NCBI GenBank assembly: GCA_002335385.1
Contig: DCVK01000054.1
Span: 1 to 64,000, forward strand
Source: Candidatus Aminicenantes bacterium UBA2190
GTDB lineage: Bacteria; Acidobacteriota; Aminicenantia; UBA2199
DNA: 64,000 bases
Reading direction: 5' to 3'
Both the position numbers and the translations under genes were made by a program. Shown here in pieces: positions 9,131 through 18,111 of the stretch. The first letter of the stretch is position 1. The number at the start of each line of letters is the position of its first letter. Below the pieces are notes generated by a model, which was not told the DNA's origin, made no database searches, and saw nothing but the letters and a program-made list of their open reading frames with translations.

Positions 9131-9622
9131 ATGGGAACCAAAGCCAGAGAGATCGCCGGGGTTAACGTCGATGAGCTGCTGAAGATGCTGAACAAGGCCT
9201 ACGCCGACGAGTGGCTGGCCTACTACCAATACTGGGTGGGGGCCAAGGTCGCCGTCGGCCGCATGCGCGGCATCATCGCCGGGGAACTGGAAGAGCACGC
9301 GACCGAGGAACTGAAGCATGCGGGCATGCTGACCGGGCGCATCGTCACCTTGGGCGGTTCGCCGCTGCTGACGCTGCAGGATCTGCTGAAGGAATCGGGC
9401 TGCGGCTACGACGCACCGTCCGACCCGGACACGAAAAAGCTGGTCGAGCAGAACATCAGGGGCGAGCAGTGCGCCATCATGACCTACAAGAAGATCCTCG
9501 ATTACGTGGCCGGCAAGGACCCCGTCACCTACCATATCATCCTGGACATCCTCGAGGACGAGATCGAGCACGAGGAGGACCTGGAGGCCATCCTGGTCGA
9601 CATGGGCGTTGCGGCCAAGTAA
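9131..9622 (+). CDS. Ferritin-like diiron protein, possible thioferritin/DPSL type
   Basis: This 163-residue four-helix protein has two ExxH-type motifs: one in the EEHATEELKHAG segment (residues 54-65) and one near the C terminus in EDEIEHEEDLE, with Glu27 in the first helix. That is the diiron pattern of the ferritin/bacterioferritin/Dps superfamily. Cys91 and Cys114 lie between the metal helices, as in the Dps-like (DPSL, thioferritin) group of anaerobes, which store iron while consuming peroxide. It should protect an anaerobe from oxidative damage. A good ribosome site (AAAGGAG) precedes the ATG. The DPSL assignment rests on the cysteines only. Confidence 0.75.
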   Translation: MGTKAREIAGVNVDELLKMLNKAYADEWLAYYQYWVGAKVAVGRMRGIIAGELEEHATEELKHAGMLTGRIVTLGGSPLLTLQDLLKESGCGYDAPSDPDTKKLVEQNIRGEQCAIMTYKKILDYVAGKDPVTYHIILDILEDEIEHEEDLEAILVDMGVAAK

Positions 9623-9689
9623 TCGGCCTTCCCCGGTTCGGGCGCAGGACACGGCAGACGCCGTCGCCCTGCCGCCTTGGGGGAGCGCG

Positions 9690-10586
9690 ATGTGGCACAA
9701 AATCCGGGAGACGCTGAGCAGTCCCTATCCCTTCGAGCCGTCGCTTCTCCCCCCGCTGCTGTACGGGCTGGGCAGCGGCCTGTTCGTATTTCTTTTCTTC
9801 ACCGTTTTCGAGCCGTGGGGATTCTCGCTGCTCCCCGCGGCGCCGCGCCGGGCGCTTTTCGCCGGCTATGGCCTGGTCACCTTCCTGGCCATTTCTCTGA
9901 ACGGCCTGCTGCTGCCGCGCCTCCTGCCGCGCCTGTTCCGCGAAGACTCCTGGAACCTCGGCCGCCAGATCCTCTGGATGGGCTGGGTGACCCTGACCAT
10001 CGGCCTGGGCTGCTATCTGCTCTCCGGAGCGCTTTGCCGCCTTTACGGCATCCCGGTCCATTGGGTGCGGCTGAGGACGATCGTGGTGGACACGTTCCTG
10101 ATCGCGATCTTTCCGATCACCCTCATCAACCTGGCCAATTCCGCGCGCCTGCTGCGGCGCAGCGCCCGCATCGTCGCGGAAGCCAGCCGGCGCCTGGGAA
10201 GGCCCGGTGGTCCGCCGCCTGAGGGCACAGCGGGCGCGGAGCGCCTGCGGATCACGGCCGAGAACGGAAAAGACTTCCTCGACATCATCCTCGCCGACCT
10301 CCTCTACATCCAGGCGGAGGAGAACTATGTGCGCGTTCATGTCCGGGGAGAGAATCCCCCCCCGCCGCTGCTGCGCAGCAGCCTGACCCGCATCGAGCGC
10401 CAGCTGCGTTCCTGCCATCCGCCGCTGTTCCGCTGCCACCGCGCCTGGATCATCAACACCGCGCGCATCGCCCGGGTGGATGGCAACGCCCAGGGGCTCA
10501 GGCTCACCCTGAACGACGCCGCTGGCGTGATCCCCGTGTCACGGCGCTACGTCCACGAGTTCCGCCGCGTGATCCGCGGCTTCTAG
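9690..10586 (+). CDS. Membrane-anchored LytTR-domain regulator
   Basis: This 298-residue protein starts at 9690, where GGGGGAG precedes the ATG. Four hydrophobic segments (about residues 18-42, 55-78, 90-113, 130-153) are followed by a short linker and a C-terminal LytTR DNA-binding domain (about 195-296, with LLYIQAEENYVRVHV, RCHRAWIINTARI and IPVSRRYVHEFR). LytTR domains bind paired direct repeats upstream of their targets. Here the sensor would be the membrane part itself, with no receiver domain. It is followed 188 bases later by a CPBP membrane protease, a plausible partner or target. Confidence 0.85.
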   Translation: MWHKIRETLSSPYPFEPSLLPPLLYGLGSGLFVFLFFTVFEPWGFSLLPAAPRRALFAGYGLVTFLAISLNGLLLPRLLPRLFREDSWNLGRQILWMGWVTLTIGLGCYLLSGALCRLYGIPVHWVRLRTIVVDTFLIAIFPITLINLANSARLLRRSARIVAEASRRLGRPGGPPPEGTAGAERLRITAENGKDFLDIILADLLYIQAEENYVRVHVRGENPPPPLLRSSLTRIERQLRSCHPPLFRCHRAWIINTARIARVDGNAQGLRLTLNDAAGVIPVSRRYVHEFRRVIRGF

Positions 10587-10774
10587 CCTGCGCCGGCGCT
10601 TCGCCGCTTGTCACCCGTCCCGGCTATTGTTTCTCGTCCCTGATCCTTGCTCCCGGTCACATCGCCTTGCCGCCCGTCACAAGACCCCTTTACGGCCGCT
10701 GCGGCCGTGTTATGGTGGCGGTGAACCGAGCCGTCCCCCCTGCAGGGTCGGAGCGCCGGTCAAGGAGAAAAACA

Positions 10775-11677
10775 ATGAACCGTCCATCGTTCGCCGGACA
10801 TGCCCTGCCGCTCGCGGCATGGGGCGTCATGCTCGTTGTTTCCGATCTGCCGGATATCCTGGTCACCTGGCTGGGACATCCGGTCCCCTCCTGGATGTTC
10901 TGGGCCAAGGCCGCTTTCCTGGCCGCATTTTTCGTCATAACCCGGATGCGCAGGGCCATGCGGCCGCTCTGGCAATATGTCCTGGCGCTTTTCACCCTCT
11001 TTCTGGCGCTGGGGCTGACCTCGCTGCTGCGGGGTACGGCCTGGTTCCAGGTTCGTTTCAATTATCAGGGCGTCCCCTTCTTCAAGGGCTTCGCAGCGCT
11101 GATGGTCCTCGACATCCTCGTCGCCCTGGCGGTGCTGGCCGTCCTCTGGCTCATGAAGCGCGACCGCCGGGCGTTCTTCCTGGCCAGGGGCCGGCTGGAC
11201 GCCCCCATCGAGCCGATCCGCTGGCTGGGCATCAAGGCGGGAGAGTCATGGAAGACCTTCACCTGGATCTTCGGCGGCGTCGCGGCGCTGGCGGTCGCCG
11301 TCCCGACCATCCTGGGCATCGCCCCGTCGGCAGCGACCTGGTCGCGCGCCCTGCCGCTGCTTCCCGCGTGCATCCTGCTGGCGGCGGTGAACGCCTTCAC
11401 CGAGGAGGCCTATTTCCGCTGCAGTCTGCTATCCACCTTGCACGAGGTCATCGGCCGGGGCCATACCCTGGGATTGATCCTGGTGTTCTTCGGCCTGAGC
11501 CACTGGCTGTACGGCTCGCCGTCGGGTCCGGTCGGCTTCGCCATGACCGGCTTCCTGGCCTGGATCATGGCCCGCGGCATGCTCGAGACGAAGGGCATGC
11601 TGGCGCCGTGGATCATCCATTTCCTCCCCGACGTGGTGGTCTTTTTTTCCTATGCCCTGCTCTTTGCCAGGGCGTGA
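10775..11677 (+). CDS. CPBP family intramembrane metalloprotease
   Basis: This 300-residue multi-pass membrane protein starts at 10775, preceded by CAAGGAG. The CPBP (Abi/CAAX protease) motifs are present: motif 1 TEEAYFR with Glu210, Glu211 and Arg215; motif 2 FFGLSHWLYG with His243; and motif 3 near the C terminus in WIIHFLPDVVVFF. The family includes CAAX prenyl-endopeptidase relatives and bacteriocin-immunity proteins in bacteria. The substrate is unknown. Its neighbour on the same strand is a membrane LytTR regulator, a pairing also seen in peptide-signalling loci, so regulated proteolysis of a membrane peptide is one possibility (inference). Confidence 0.85.
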   Translation: MNRPSFAGHALPLAAWGVMLVVSDLPDILVTWLGHPVPSWMFWAKAAFLAAFFVITRMRRAMRPLWQYVLALFTLFLALGLTSLLRGTAWFQVRFNYQGVPFFKGFAALMVLDILVALAVLAVLWLMKRDRRAFFLARGRLDAPIEPIRWLGIKAGESWKTFTWIFGGVAALAVAVPTILGIAPSAATWSRALPLLPACILLAAVNAFTEEAYFRCSLLSTLHEVIGRGHTLGLILVFFGLSHWLYGSPSGPVGFAMTGFLAWIMARGMLETKGMLAPWIIHFLPDVVVFFSYALLFARA

Positions 11678-11716
11678 GCTGAGCAAGGGCCGGATGCCGG
11701 CGTATCCCCGTTCGCC

Positions 11717-11911
11717 TCAGCGGCAGCTGGCGGCGATGGCCGCGACGAAGTCGTCGATTTGCTGTTCCATGGTGCTCCACGAGCACAAACAGCGCACCTC
11801 GCACTTCTCCTCGTCCCAGGTGTAAAAGAAGTATTTCTCCAGCAGCCTGTCGCGGGCGGTGCGGGGCAGGGAGGCGAAGACGGCGTTGGCCTGGACCGGC
11901 TGCACAATCCT
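11717..11911 (-). pseudogene. 3' fragment of a threonine aldolase gene (duplicate of the ltaE end)
   Basis: The minus strand encodes only the last 62 or so residues of an L-threonine aldolase, from VQPVQANAVFASLPR to the stop. It matches the C terminus of the complete gene at 18112-19143 closely (long runs such as RDRLLEKYFFYTWDEEKCEVR are the same), though scattered differences show that the copies have diverged. Similarity stops abruptly near 11911, where AT-rich DNA begins. The fragment and the full gene are in the same orientation and bracket the AT-rich insert. It has no start region, so it is not expected to give a functional protein. Confidence 0.88.
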
Positions 11912-12035
11912 GAATCAGAGATGCTTTGATTTCCTGATCCTGCTTGCGGCATGAGGCGGTTATTCACTTTATATTTTGACATTTTGTTGAAAATTGACGG
12001 ATTTTCCCGACACGGGAATATCACATTTTTCCCTA

Positions 12036-12063
12036 TTGCGTTTTTATCAGAATACGATATACA
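12036..12063 (+). promoter_or_regulatory. Candidate promoter of the AT-rich three-gene operon
   Basis: TTGCGT (12036-12041), 16 bases, TATACA (12058-12063). It is the best pair in the 263 AT-rich bases ahead of the gene at 12175, but chance matches are likely in such DNA. Confidence 0.35.
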
Positions 12064-12174
12064 GAATTTAATGAACAGATCGAGATGTATATTTGTGGAT
12101 TGGAGCGGAGACAATATGCTGCATGTGTTATTGCTTTTATGTTAATTATTACGCCCTTACCTAAGGAGTGATCC

Positions 12175-15100
12175 ATGCAATTAAAAACGAGACTTATTCT
12201 TTCAGTTATTATCTTAATGCTGCTCACGGCCTCTTCCACCTTCGCCGCCAAGCCTGCGGTGAGCATTTCAGCAGCGCCCGCAACCGTAGTTCCCGGTGGA
12301 TCCTCGACCCTTACCTGGACTTCTTCAAATGCCATTTCCGCAAGGATTGACAACGGGATCGGAACGGTTCCATTGAGCGGATCCATTCAAGTCACCCCTG
12401 CCGCAACTACAAAATATATTATCGCCGTAGCTAATAGTTCCGGACAAACTTCATCTGCGAACGTGACGGTTACGGTAAGCGGTGGATCCACGCAGGTGGG
12501 CATCACGTCATTTGTCGCCACCCCGTCCAGCGTCCCCATCGGCATTCCCACCCCCGTGACCCTCTCCTGGACCACGATCAATGCGACTTCCGCGACCATT
12601 AACAACAATATAGGCAGCGTCCCCTTGAATGGATCCTTGGCAATCAATCCAACTCAGACCACTACATATATTTTGACGGCCAAGGGGAAAGGCGGTTCGG
12701 TGACGGCAAGCGCCACGGTCACTTTCAGGGATCCCATGCCGCCCGCGGTCGCATTTTCCGCGAATCCAGTCACCATTCAGCCTGGAGGCAATTCCACATT
12801 GACTTGGAACGTGGCCAATGCCGGATCCATTTATATCGATAATGGCATCGGGTCGGTCGCCGCTTCGGGTTCTTTGGTGGTTTCTCCTTCAGTGAACACG
12901 GTGTATACTCTGACCGCATCGAGCGTCGAGGGTACAACCATCGCCCACTCCGGGATATATTTGGGTTCCGGTCGTCCATGCTATGCCTATGTTCCGAACG
13001 CAGTTTATAACAGCCAGGTTGGAACCAAGTCCTATGTCGACGTGATCGACCTGGCCACGAATTCAATCATCAAAACCATCAATGTCGACAATGAGCCAAA
13101 GGGGATTCTCATCGGAGATGGAGGCACCTGCGTTTATTTCACCAGCACCGACACCCGCAAAATCAACAAGATCGATCCTATATCGCTGACGATTTCCGGA
13201 AGCCTGACCGGGGTCGAAGTTGGGCTTAATAAGCTGGCATTGCATCCATCGGGAAAACATTTGTATGCCATCGGAATTTATTCGGAGACGTTGTCCGTTG
13301 TAGACGATACCGGCCCAGCCATGGTCCTGCGCAAAGTATTGACGCTTCCGGCGAAGGCCGATGGTTTGGCCGTGCTTCCGGGCGGGAGCCAGTTATTCGT
13401 TTCGATTCCATCATTGAACCAGATCTTGGTGCTCGATACGGCCAAATTGCACGAATCGCTGGATGGGATCGTCACGAAACCGCTCACTGATGAGTTGATC
13501 GAAACGATCGCGGTCAATGATCCCCGGCAAATGGCTTTCAATCTTGATGGGAGCCGCTTGTTCATTTGCCAATATTCCGACCTGGGAGTCTTGGATGTGT
13601 CCACTAAAGGAATAATTCATACGTACCCAAATTTGTCGCCCCATGTGTTGATCTTGAATCCTGGAGGTGATAGAATATATGTCGTATCAGGTCTTTATTA
13701 TTACATCATTGATGCTGGCACATTAGAGATCAGCGCTAGATATCGGATTTGCGATTGGACCACCGGTGCTGAAATTTCAATGCATCCCGACGGCAACCGG
13801 ATTTATTTTCTTGAAATGGACCGTTTTGATATTTTTGACGCGGCCACCAATGCCGCTCTGGGGCATATTCATATTCCCAATAGATCATCCCAAAGATTCT
13901 ATGGAACGTGGATTTCCTACATCCCTGCTACGATTTCGGGGCAAATCACCAGAAACGATGCGCCTTTGCCCGGAGCCACCATCCGGTTGCAAGGCGAAGG
14001 AATCATCAGGGAAACCCAATCCGATACCCAGGGAAACTATCACTTTGCCGTTAAAAACGGATCTTATCATCTCCTGCCCTCATACCAGAATTACCTGGTG
14101 ACTCCGGAATTCATTCAGGTCGTCGTAAATGGCGGAAATGTCATTGATCAGAATTTTGAATTCCTGGGGCCGGCGCCGGCGCCCAGCGTAAATTTCTCCG
14201 TCGATCCGACCGCCATTCAAACTGGAGAGTCCGCCATTCTGAGCTGGGACTCGACGAACGCGAATTCCGCCTCTATCAACAACGGCATCGGAACGGTGCC
14301 TGTCGATGGTACGTTGACCGTAACCCCGACCCACACCATTGCCTATACCATCACGGTTACCGGACCCAGCGGAACCGCCTCGGCCAACGCTACCGTCACA
14401 GTGAACGCCGCGCCTCCTCCGGGAGTGGTTTTCAATGCCTTGCCCACTTCCATCGAACGTGGACAATCCGCCCTATTGACCTGGACGACAACCAACGCTG
14501 CTTCGGCCTCCATCGACAACGGTATCGGCAGCGTACCAGTGAATGGCTCGGTCAGCGTTTCGCCCTCATCGACCACCCCCTATATAATCACTGTGGTCGG
14601 TCCAGGAGGATCTATCACTTCCCAGGTTACGGTCACGGTGACGGAGCCACTGCCGCACGTGCAATTCAACGCCGATCCGGCTATCCTTCCGCCCGGGCAA
14701 TCGGCGACGCTGACGTGGTCGTCGGTGAATGCGGCATCGGCGACCATCGACAACGGTATCGGCAGCGTAGCCCCGACTGGATCCATCGCTGTTACTCCAA
14801 CTCAGGACACCACCTATACCATCACCGTCATTGGTCCCGGCGGCACGGCCATGGCCAGCGTTACCGTTAAAATGCTCAGTAATCATTTACAATCGGTTTG
14901 GGGAGGAATGAAGACGGCAATGATTAATAGCGATATAAACCAAGCTGCAAATTATTTTGATGAAGAAACCAGAGCCAAATATGTTGAAATATTCAGTTTG
15001 ATTTCTAGTCAATTGTCTCAATTGGCTGCTGACATGCGCGATATTGAACCTGTTTACATTGGAGATGGGAGCGCTCAGTATAGAATAAAACGGAGCGAAA

Positions 15101-15186
15101 TCCTTGCTGGAAACGAATATGATGTGACTTACTATATTTATTTTGTTAAAAGTGAAGACGGTATTTGGAGAATATTAAAATACTGA
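12175..15186 (+). CDS. Exported surface protein: six Ig-like repeats, beta-propeller, carboxypeptidase-regulatory domain
   Basis: This 1003-residue protein starts after TAAGGAG (12162-12168) with a signal peptide (residues 1-24). Three Ig-like repeats of about 78 residues (about 27-262), each bearing DNGIG or NNIG followed by [ST]V, precede a YVTN-type propeller (about 265-590, with VDVIDLATNSIIKTINV). A carboxypeptidase-regulatory-like domain follows (about 592-665, GATIRLQGEG). Three more Ig repeats (about 668-905) and an unrelated AT-rich C-terminal domain of about 98 residues end the chain. The architecture fits a cell-surface or secreted adhesin/scaffold. No sorting signal is recognised. 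It heads an operon with the two following genes. Confidence 0.85.
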   Translation: MQLKTRLILSVIILMLLTASSTFAAKPAVSISAAPATVVPGGSSTLTWTSSNAISARIDNGIGTVPLSGSIQVTPAATTKYIIAVANSSGQTSSANVTVTVSGGSTQVGITSFVATPSSVPIGIPTPVTLSWTTINATSATINNNIGSVPLNGSLAINPTQTTTYILTAKGKGGSVTASATVTFRDPMPPAVAFSANPVTIQPGGNSTLTWNVANAGSIYIDNGIGSVAASGSLVVSPSVNTVYTLTASSVEGTTIAHSGIYLGSGRPCYAYVPNAVYNSQVGTKSYVDVIDLATNSIIKTINVDNEPKGILIGDGGTCVYFTSTDTRKINKIDPISLTISGSLTGVEVGLNKLALHPSGKHLYAIGIYSETLSVVDDTGPAMVLRKVLTLPAKADGLAVLPGGSQLFVSIPSLNQILVLDTAKLHESLDGIVTKPLTDELIETIAVNDPRQMAFNLDGSRLFICQYSDLGVLDVSTKGIIHTYPNLSPHVLILNPGGDRIYVVSGLYYYIIDAGTLEISARYRICDWTTGAEISMHPDGNRIYFLEMDRFDIFDAATNAALGHIHIPNRSSQRFYGTWISYIPATISGQITRNDAPLPGATIRLQGEGIIRETQSDTQGNYHFAVKNGSYHLLPSYQNYLVTPEFIQVVVNGGNVIDQNFEFLGPAPAPSVNFSVDPTAIQTGESAILSWDSTNANSASINNGIGTVPVDGTLTVTPTHTIAYTITVTGPSGTASANATVTVNAAPPPGVVFNALPTSIERGQSALLTWTTTNAASASIDNGIGSVPVNGSVSVSPSSTTPYIITVVGPGGSITSQVTVTVTEPLPHVQFNADPAILPPGQSATLTWSSVNAASATIDNGIGSVAPTGSIAVTPTQDTTYTITVIGPGGTAMASVTVKMLSNHLQSVWGGMKTAMINSDINQAANYFDEETRAKYVEIFSLISSQLSQLAADMRDIEPVYIGDGSAQYRIKRSEILAGNEYDVTYYIYFVKSEDGIWRILKY

Positions 15187-15198
15187 GGTATAGATGAA

Positions 15199-15816
15199 AT
15201 GAAAAAAAAACGAATTATATTTATTGGATTAGAAATAATTGTTGTTTTCGTTTTATTTTGGCTGCTTGTGCAGCGACCGGAAATTTCAAATGAAAATGTG
15301 TTTGTAATAATTTTTGAGTGGTTCAACTTCGCAGCAATCAGGTTCTGGGAAGATATCATCTTGTTTGTTCTCGCTTTTGGAACTTCCTTAATTTTTTGGA
15401 AACGTCAAACTTGGAATAAACGGGAAAAAGCGATTTGTCTATATCAACTCCTCACCTCGATTTTTTCATTGATTTCGCTGTTACTCATTTTGGCTGCGAT
15501 TATTTTTAATGCCCAAATCTTTTTTTTCACTTTTTTCATTTTTTTTATAACTTCCTTAATGATCAGCACTACTCTTTTTCTCCTCACATCTCGAACAAAA
15601 CACAAATCGTTCGAATTCATCAAAATTATTCTTTTTAGCATTATGGTTTTTGGAATCAATCTTATTTCAAATAATTTTGTTTCACGATCTCATCATCATG
15701 GCACATCGTGGGAACCCATGTTGCTATTCGTACTTTTTACTGCTGCGGCTGCAGCCATCGCCTCATTTATCATTAACTTCAGCATTTTATCGACTCGATT
15801 ACGGGGGAAGGAATGA
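15199..15816 (+). CDS. Small membrane protein of unknown function
   Basis: This 205-residue protein is not recognised. Its six or so strongly hydrophobic segments (about residues 5-24, 42-65, 83-102, 105-128, 140-156, 172-195) leave only short loops, one of them the His-rich SRSHHHGTSWEP. It begins 12 bases after the surface-protein gene and its stop overlaps the start of the next gene by four bases (ATGA), so all three genes are probably one transcript. The DNA is markedly AT-rich with A/T-ending codons. It might assist export or anchoring of its neighbours, but nothing in the sequence proves that. Confidence 0.7.
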   Translation: MKKKRIIFIGLEIIVVFVLFWLLVQRPEISNENVFVIIFEWFNFAAIRFWEDIILFVLAFGTSLIFWKRQTWNKREKAICLYQLLTSIFSLISLLLILAAIIFNAQIFFFTFFIFFITSLMISTTLFLLTSRTKHKSFEFIKIILFSIMVFGINLISNNFVSRSHHHGTSWEPMLLFVLFTAAAAAIASFIINFSILSTRLRGKE

Positions 15817-18047
15817 AAAAGAAAATAATCTATTTATTGATTTTATTTACTATTTTTTGGTTGCAACTGCTTCCTTGGGGGTCAGCTACCCATCAAACAC
15901 TGGTTGATCAAAGTGTTTTTAAATCAGTTCCATTTGGATCTGAAATAGGAACTTGGCTAAAAATATTCAATTTGGATAAAGGCTTGTTTTACAAATATTT
16001 TCAACAGGATAATGTTCCCTATGATTTAATGCAAATGATCAATAATGGGGTTGTTTCAGAGGACAACTGGGTCAGTATGTTTTCAATGCGTCGATCAGAC
16101 AATCATTTTCACAATCCTTTGAAGTATTTCTATGAAGCAGGTTTAAATGATATAGCTACAGGAGCATCATTAGCCGTTTGGGCGCAAGATGGGCCAGCGC
16201 AAGAACCTTACCCGGAAAAAAATCAATCATGGGAAAAAATCAGGGAATTTTATTACAATTCTCTGATTGCAAGCAACGATAGTGATAAAATTGTAAACCT
16301 TGGCAAGTTGTTCAAGGGGATCGGGCACCAGATACATCTCGTGCAAGATGCCGCTGTTCCCGATCATGTTCGAAATGACACCCATCTATTGAATGGAGAT
16401 CCATTCGGTTTTGTGAATAAGAGCGCCGGTTCTTTTCGCTGCATAGAAGGTTGGACTGACTGGAATATTAATTTGGTGTATGCTTTTTCTGACAATCCGA
16501 TATTCCCTCAAACCCATTTCAGTCATATTCCATACACAAAAGCTATCCCCATTTCCAATTTGGTCGATTCAAATTATTACGACGGCACGAACCCAACCGC
16601 GAGCATGGAGCAGGGATTGGCGGAATACACGAACGCGAATTTCATCTCAGAGGATACCATCTGCACAAATAACTTGTCCCCCGCTCACAAGCATTATTTT
16701 CCGTTTCCAAAATTGAGTGGCACTGATTTTGCGATGGTTGCCAATGGCGAAAAAGCGCCTGAATGTATAACCGCATTTGACAACAAGCAGGATTATGTTC
16801 GTTATATTAAAAAAGAGCGAGATGGCGCAACAATAGAGCATTTTTTGAAACTCGGATATTTTTCTACGACTAATCCTTTAATATTGGAAAGATCTCTTTT
16901 TATAGACGATTTGTGCCACAAAGACTATGCTTCCATGTTAATTCCCCGAGCCGTGGGCTTTTCTACGGCATTAATCAATTATTTCTATCGGGGTCAGATT
17001 GAAATTAGTCTACCCGCAAATGATGGAATTTATGCTCTTTGTGCTGATTCTTCCGAATTATTTAAGAACATGTCATTGATGGTTAAAAACATTACACCTG
17101 ACAATGAAGAAATGACAAACGGACAGGTTTCGCTAATCTTAAGTTATCGATTGGGAGCCGGTACTCCGTTCGTGCCCAATCCGCCATTTCCCGAAGTGGA
17201 AAGACATTACAAAGTGTATGGTTTTTCCGGCGTGACAGCGATTCCGAGAGATACGCCGCTTCGACTGGATATCGACATGTCGCTCAATCCCCTCCCGGTT
17301 AATGCGGTGGACGTCACCCTTATGGTTGTGTTCAAAGGGGATCTAGGCGATGAATTGACAAATGCCGTGGCTGTTGGCTTCAAAGACATCAGCGAGCCGA
17401 CTCCCATCGACCTGTTCAACAACACGGACTTGGTCTGCTTTAATGACAGCTATGTCAACTACACCGATCCGGCGCTCCTTCAACAAGTAGATGCCAATCA
17501 CAATGGAAGAATCGATTGCGATCAGATGGAAATCAACATCATTCCGACGAAAATAACCCCCCTTTATCTGAGTTTCAATGGAATACCTGCATCGGCAACA
17601 AATTATTATTACAAGTTCTCAGAGACTGATCCGGTTATGATACTGCCAAATCAAACCAGAAGATTTTATTTTTTGGGGGACGATAATCCGGCTTTGACTA
17701 GTTACAGTGTGAAGGTCAAGGCCGAAAACGATCCTGACTCAAGCATTCCTTGGGCTGGTGTGTGTCCGGTCTTTTTTGATAATTATCCAGGTGACGCATA
17801 TTCATATTATAATAAGCTTATATGGGATACTAATCATTATAGCCATGTCAAAGCGGGAATCGGAATTTTGCGTGGAAATTATTATTTTAATATACTTATT
17901 TACGAGAATGCATCTATTCCCGAAAACTCAGATTGCAGCTTTAGTGGATCCGGCTCAACTCAGGAGGTTGGGAGTCTTGCAGATAACCATGCTCCCAATA
18001 AAACATACAGCCCAAATGCCACTGAAATAAAAAAATCTAAATATTAG
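15813..18047 (+). CDS. Exported phospholipase C/P1 nuclease-like protein
   Basis: This 744-residue protein has a signal peptide ending near WGSATHQTLV. The N-terminal half carries the His/Asp pattern of the zinc-dependent phospholipase C / S1-P1 nuclease superfamily: THQ near the mature N terminus, RRSDNHFHNPL (about residues 90-100), GHQIHLVQDAAVPDHVRND (about 172-190). Such enzymes bind three zinc ions and cleave phosphoesters of lipids or nucleic acids. The C-terminal half (about 400-744) is beta-rich and unrecognised. It is translationally coupled to the membrane protein before it. Catalysis is inferred from motif spacing only, and the lineage-specific relatives are uncharacterised. Confidence 0.6.
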   Translation: MKKKIIYLLILFTIFWLQLLPWGSATHQTLVDQSVFKSVPFGSEIGTWLKIFNLDKGLFYKYFQQDNVPYDLMQMINNGVVSEDNWVSMFSMRRSDNHFHNPLKYFYEAGLNDIATGASLAVWAQDGPAQEPYPEKNQSWEKIREFYYNSLIASNDSDKIVNLGKLFKGIGHQIHLVQDAAVPDHVRNDTHLLNGDPFGFVNKSAGSFRCIEGWTDWNINLVYAFSDNPIFPQTHFSHIPYTKAIPISNLVDSNYYDGTNPTASMEQGLAEYTNANFISEDTICTNNLSPAHKHYFPFPKLSGTDFAMVANGEKAPECITAFDNKQDYVRYIKKERDGATIEHFLKLGYFSTTNPLILERSLFIDDLCHKDYASMLIPRAVGFSTALINYFYRGQIEISLPANDGIYALCADSSELFKNMSLMVKNITPDNEEMTNGQVSLILSYRLGAGTPFVPNPPFPEVERHYKVYGFSGVTAIPRDTPLRLDIDMSLNPLPVNAVDVTLMVVFKGDLGDELTNAVAVGFKDISEPTPIDLFNNTDLVCFNDSYVNYTDPALLQQVDANHNGRIDCDQMEINIIPTKITPLYLSFNGIPASATNYYYKFSETDPVMILPNQTRRFYFLGDDNPALTSYSVKVKAENDPDSSIPWAGVCPVFFDNYPGDAYSYYNKLIWDTNHYSHVKAGIGILRGNYYFNILIYENASIPENSDCSFSGSGSTQEVGSLADNHAPNKTYSPNATEIKKSKY

Positions 18048-18111
18048 TAGTTTTACTGGAGGATAGTGATTTATTGATTCTTGTCTGGCTGTTCTAGTTC
18101 TCGGCTGATTT

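Larger units (their letters stand above)
11912..18111. mobile_element. AT-rich insert between the two copies of the ltaE 3' end
   Basis: Base composition drops abruptly to AT-rich on entering this stretch and returns to GC-rich at the ltaE stop (18112). It holds three closely spaced plus-strand genes (12175, 15199, 15813) unlike their neighbours in codon use. The flanks carry a direct repeat of about 190 bp, the 3' end of ltaE, as expected when an element integrates at the 3' end of a gene and brings a replacement end, or when unequal events act on tandem paralogues. No integrase, transposase or tRNA is visible, so mobility is inferred. Confidence 0.6.

Noticed and set aside
11906..12174. An integrase or transposase remnant at the AT-rich insert boundary
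   Set aside because: Short frames there give no recombinase motifs, only the candidate promoter region for the downstream operon.
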